A DNA stretch of 64,000 bases, taken from Streptomyces vietnamensis. Its GTDB lineage: Bacteria > Actinomycetota > Actinomycetes > Streptomycetales > Streptomycetaceae. The stretch is from positions 3,825,001 through 3,889,000 of the forward strand of contig NZ_CP010407.1 in the NCBI RefSeq assembly GCF_000830005.1, written 5' to 3'. Below, one piece after another: positions 61,628 to 64,000 of this stretch; position 1 is the stretch's first letter, and every line of letters starts with the position of its first letter. The notes under the pieces are model-generated. The model had not been told where the DNA came from. It did not search any database and was given only the letters and a program-made list of their open reading frames with translations. The translations under genes and the position numbers were made by a program.

Positions 61628-63174
61628 GCGCCGCTCCCTTCGGTCACGGGCAGCAGGGAGGCGGGGATCAGGAAGCCCTCCTCGACGAGCAGCCGGATCG
61701 CCTGCGGGGTGCGGTCCCGCAGCAGGACCGGGTCCTCGCCCATCAGCTGTCCGATCGCGTCGAGGATGCGGCCCGCGCTGAGGGTGCCGTCGCAGACGCC
61801 GGCGAACCCGGCGCCGACGTGGTCGACCTTGGTGGCGCGGCGCATGCCCCGGTTCTGCCGGAGCACCACGTGCTCGGGGTCCTCGGCGCCCGGCAGTCCG
61901 ACCTGCTCCTGCACGACCTCGGGCGCGAGGGTGAAGCTGTCGGCGAGGAGCGCGGCGTCGTCGTGGCCGCGCAGGTAGTCCTGGCGCTCGAAGTGGGCGC
62001 GGACGGTGGGGCCGAGGGGCTGCTCGACGGGGTGCGGCCACTCCTCGACGACGATCGAGGGTTCGACGGCGCCGGAGGCCACGGCCTCACTGCGCCGGAT
62101 GGTGATCCAGCCGAAGCCGACCGCGCGGGTCTTGCTCGCCTCGAACTCGTCGAGCCAGCGGTCGTACGCCGCCCGGTAGGCGTCCGGGTCGCCGCGGTGG
62201 TCACCGCTGTCCCGCAGCCACAGTTCGGTGTACTGGGTGATGTCCTGGACCTCGCGCTGCACGATCCAGGCGTCGCAGCCGCGCGGCACCCAGGACCGCA
62301 GCCGCTCCTGCCACTCCTCGCCCTCGACGTGCTGCCAGTTGGCGAGGAACTGGGCGTATCCGCCGTCGTTGAGCCGCTCCCCGGCCTGCTGGACGAGGGT
62401 GCGGCACAGGTCGTCGCCGCTCATCCCGCCGTCCCGGTAGGTGAGGCCGGCGCCGGGGGAGATCACGAACGGCGGGTTGGAGACGATCAGGTCGTACGTG
62501 TCGCCGTCGACGGGCTCAAAAAGGGAGCCGGTCAGCAGCTCGGCCTCGCGGGCCCCGGAGAGGGCGAGGGTGAGCCGGGTGAAGTCCAGGGCGCGCGGGT
62601 TGAGGTCGGTGGCGGTGACCAGGGTGGCGTGCTGGGCGGCGTGCAGCGCCTGGATGCCGGAGCCGGTGCCGAGGTCGAGCGCGGAGGAGACCGGCGTGCG
62701 GACCGTGATGCCGGCGAGGGTGGTGGAGGCGCCGCCGACGCCGAGGACGACTCCTTCGTCCTTCTTCCCGATGCCGCCGGCGCCGCCGACGGCGCAGCCC
62801 AGGTCGGAGACGATGAACCAGTCCTCGCCGTCGGGTCCGCCGTACGGCCGGACGTCGACCGTGGCGAGCACGGTGTCGTCCTCGGGGACCAGCCAGCCGT
62901 CGGCGAGGGCCTCGTCGAGCGGGAGCGCGGCGGCGGCCCGGTCGGCGGCGACGGGCTCCTGGAGCAGGAAGAGCCGGACGAGGATCTCCAGCGGGGAGTC
63001 GCCGCGGGTGGCGCGCAGGGCGGGCACGGTCTCGCTGCGGGCGAGTGCCGCGTAGGCCGGGGCGCCGAGCAGGTCGAGCAGGCCGTCGGCGGTGAAGTCG
63101 GCGGCGAGCAGTGCCTCGCGCAGACGGGTGGCGTGCGCGGGCACCGGGAGGCGGGAAGGCAGGGTCGTACTCAC
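61624..63174 (-). CDS. SAM-dependent methyltransferase (HemK/RsmC-like, with extra N- and C-terminal domains)
   Basis: A 516-residue protein. The Rossmann core has motif I ALDLGTGSGIQALHAAQHAT and the N6-amino-type motif IV NPPF (LIVSNPPFVISPG), as in glutamine or adenine N-methyltransferases. About 150 residues precede and 240 follow the core, matching the actinobacterial DUF7059/DUF7782 family. Substrate unknown; rRNA or release-factor methylation is possible. It overlaps the ArsR-type gene by 4 nt. Confidence 0.88.
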   Translation of the reverse strand: MSTTLPSRLPVPAHATRLREALLAADFTADGLLDLLGAPAYAALARSETVPALRATRGDSPLEILVRLFLLQEPVAADRAAAALPLDEALADGWLVPEDDTVLATVDVRPYGGPDGEDWFIVSDLGCAVGGAGGIGKKDEGVVLGVGGASTTLAGITVRTPVSSALDLGTGSGIQALHAAQHATLVTATDLNPRALDFTRLTLALSGAREAELLTGSLFEPVDGDTYDLIVSNPPFVISPGAGLTYRDGGMSGDDLCRTLVQQAGERLNDGGYAQFLANWQHVEGEEWQERLRSWVPRGCDAWIVQREVQDITQYTELWLRDSGDHRGDPDAYRAAYDRWLDEFEASKTRAVGFGWITIRRSEAVASGAVEPSIVVEEWPHPVEQPLGPTVRAHFERQDYLRGHDDAALLADSFTLAPEVVQEQVGLPGAEDPEHVVLRQNRGMRRATKVDHVGAGFAGVCDGTLSAGRILDAIGQLMGEDPVLLRDRTPQAIRLLVEEGFLIPASLLPVTEGSGA

Positions 63175-63345
63175 CGCTCCATTGTGACGGCCGCCACCGA
63201 CATCCGGGCGGCCGACCCGGCGGCGGGCGGCCGATCGCCGCCGGCCACCGGGTCCGGTCGCCGCAGGTGCCGGGCCGATCGGCCCCGGTGCCTGCTCCTC
63301 GGCCGGGTCGACCGGCCCTGGCGCCTGCCCTTCGCCGCTGCCGGG

Positions 63346-64000
63346 CTAGGACTTCTTGGTCGGCTTGGCGGACGCCTTCTTCGTCGGGTCCGAGGAACCG
63401 GAGTCCGAGTCGGAGTCGGAGGTGGCTCCGGAGGTGGGGGTGGAGCCGGCGTTCGGGGAGGCGGAGGTCTTCGGCGGGACCGAGGCCGTGGGCTTCTGGC
63501 AGCCGGGCTGCTTGGCCATCGCCTGGCCCAGCTGGCCCTCCTCCAGCTTGGACAGGGCGTTCTGGTCCATCTTCTCGATCTTGGTCAGGCCGTCGGCGAC
63601 GCCCTGGAGGCCGTCCGCGAACTTCTGCTGGTTCGTCGGGTCCAGCGCGTCGACCTGCTTCTTGAGCCCCTCGTAGGCCAGCGCGGTGGCGTTGAGCTCC
63701 TTGATCGCGTCCTGCTGGACCTTCTGGCCGTTGTCGACGGGCGGGGCCCCGGCGGCCTCGACGGCCTTGGCGAGGGCGCGGTCGGCGTTCGCGATGTCCT
63801 GGAACGCCTTCGAGTCGGCGGCCTGGATCTCGGCCGGCTTGCTGTCGGCAGCGGTCGAGATGATGATCTGGTGGGCGTCGGCCCGCTTCTGGATCTGCGG
63901 CTTCGCCTGGTCGCAGAAGGTCTTCGCCCAGTCACCCACCTTGTCGCCCTCGTCACTGCTGCAACCGGACAGCGCGAGCACCAGTACCGCGCCGCCGGAC
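63346..64000 (-). CDS. Secreted lipoprotein, partial
   Basis: The gene runs off the right edge. The visible part reads SGGAVLVLALSGCSSDEGDK, a signal peptide end with a lipobox (LSGC), then a helical domain of ~150 residues and a Ser/Thr/Pro/Lys-rich C-terminal tail (SDSDSDSGSSDPTKKASAKP). A GTG inside the signal peptide is not the likely start. It resembles small secreted Streptomyces lipoproteins of unknown function. The 63175-63345 gap holds only GC-rich inverted repeats. Confidence 0.8.
   Translation of the reverse strand, partial: SGGAVLVLALSGCSSDEGDKVGDWAKTFCDQAKPQIQKRADAHQIIISTAADSKPAEIQAADSKAFQDIANADRALAKAVEAAGAPPVDNGQKVQQDAIKELNATALAYEGLKKQVDALDPTNQQKFADGLQGVADGLTKIEKMDQNALSKLEEGQLGQAMAKQPGCQKPTASVPPKTSASPNAGSTPTSGATSDSDSDSGSSDPTKKASAKPTKKS

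Overview
This window is high-GC actinobacterial chromosome, almost certainly Streptomyces. The evidence is very high GC with strong third-position bias, GTG/TTG starts behind GGAGG-type ribosome binding sites, mycothiol-era families (DinB/DUF664, DUF397, DUF2342) and a gene order that recalls the S. coelicolor ppa-tipA and topA-tmk-holB neighbourhoods. No integrase, transposase, phage gene, rRNA or CRISPR array is visible. One tRNA gene (tRNA-Thr, CGT anticodon) lies at 42.1-42.2 kb.

Layout. 0-7.8 kb: end of a DUF2342 metalloprotease, D-Ala-D-Ala carboxypeptidase, inorganic pyrophosphatase, ThrE-type exporter, DedA, YbjQ, a tipA orthologue with a tipA-type promoter, and a CLC protein. 7.8-12.4 kb: a daunorubicin-type ABC exporter with its PadR regulator and palindromic operators, a DinB protein and an aldehyde dehydrogenase. 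12.4-16.9 kb: an HTH/ATPase/DUF397 regulatory trio, a zinc-free L33 paralogue with a candidate Zur box, and a FUSC transporter. 16.9-23.4 kb: a block (DUF2786, HxlR, NmrA-like reductase, MacB-type ABC system) bounded by two inverted copies of a composite multi-hairpin repeat. 23.4-30.8 kb: GNAT, quinone oxidoreductase, a one-protein ATPase-LuxR regulator, a PolA-like polymerase, and a SigE-type ECF sigma factor with a membrane partner.

30.8-41.2 kb is the most interesting region. Its minus-strand genes are tightly packed, mostly overlapping or nearly abutting. In transcription order they encode a small secreted peptide with three DTGWG motifs, an aldolase-like barrel with altered metal ligands, a cupin, a methionyl-tRNA-synthetase-like protein, a periplasmic-binding-protein/FAD-oxidase fusion, an amino-acid permease, a lysine N6-hydroxylase and an FMN protein. 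A divergent TrmB/LuxR-type regulator follows. Lysine N-hydroxylase plus cupin plus MetRS-like protein plus FAD oxidase is the signature of N-N bond (hydrazine) biosynthesis known from s56-p1, triacsin, pyrazofurin and formycin pathways. Here the cupin and MetRS modules are separate genes. This looks like an undescribed hydrazine-type natural-product cluster.

41.2-64 kb: signal peptidase I, tRNA-Thr, a secreted tripeptidyl-aminopeptidase-like lipoprotein, and the conserved holB, tmk (MFS-kinase-coiled-coil fusion) and topA genes. Interleaved between holB and tmk is a two-component system with a convergent MacB-type ABC system. A second ABC-2 exporter with an ArsR-type regulator, a methyltransferase and the start of a lipoprotein follow. 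Helically phased short tandem repeats occupy two divergent promoter regions (18.8 kb and 45.4 kb).
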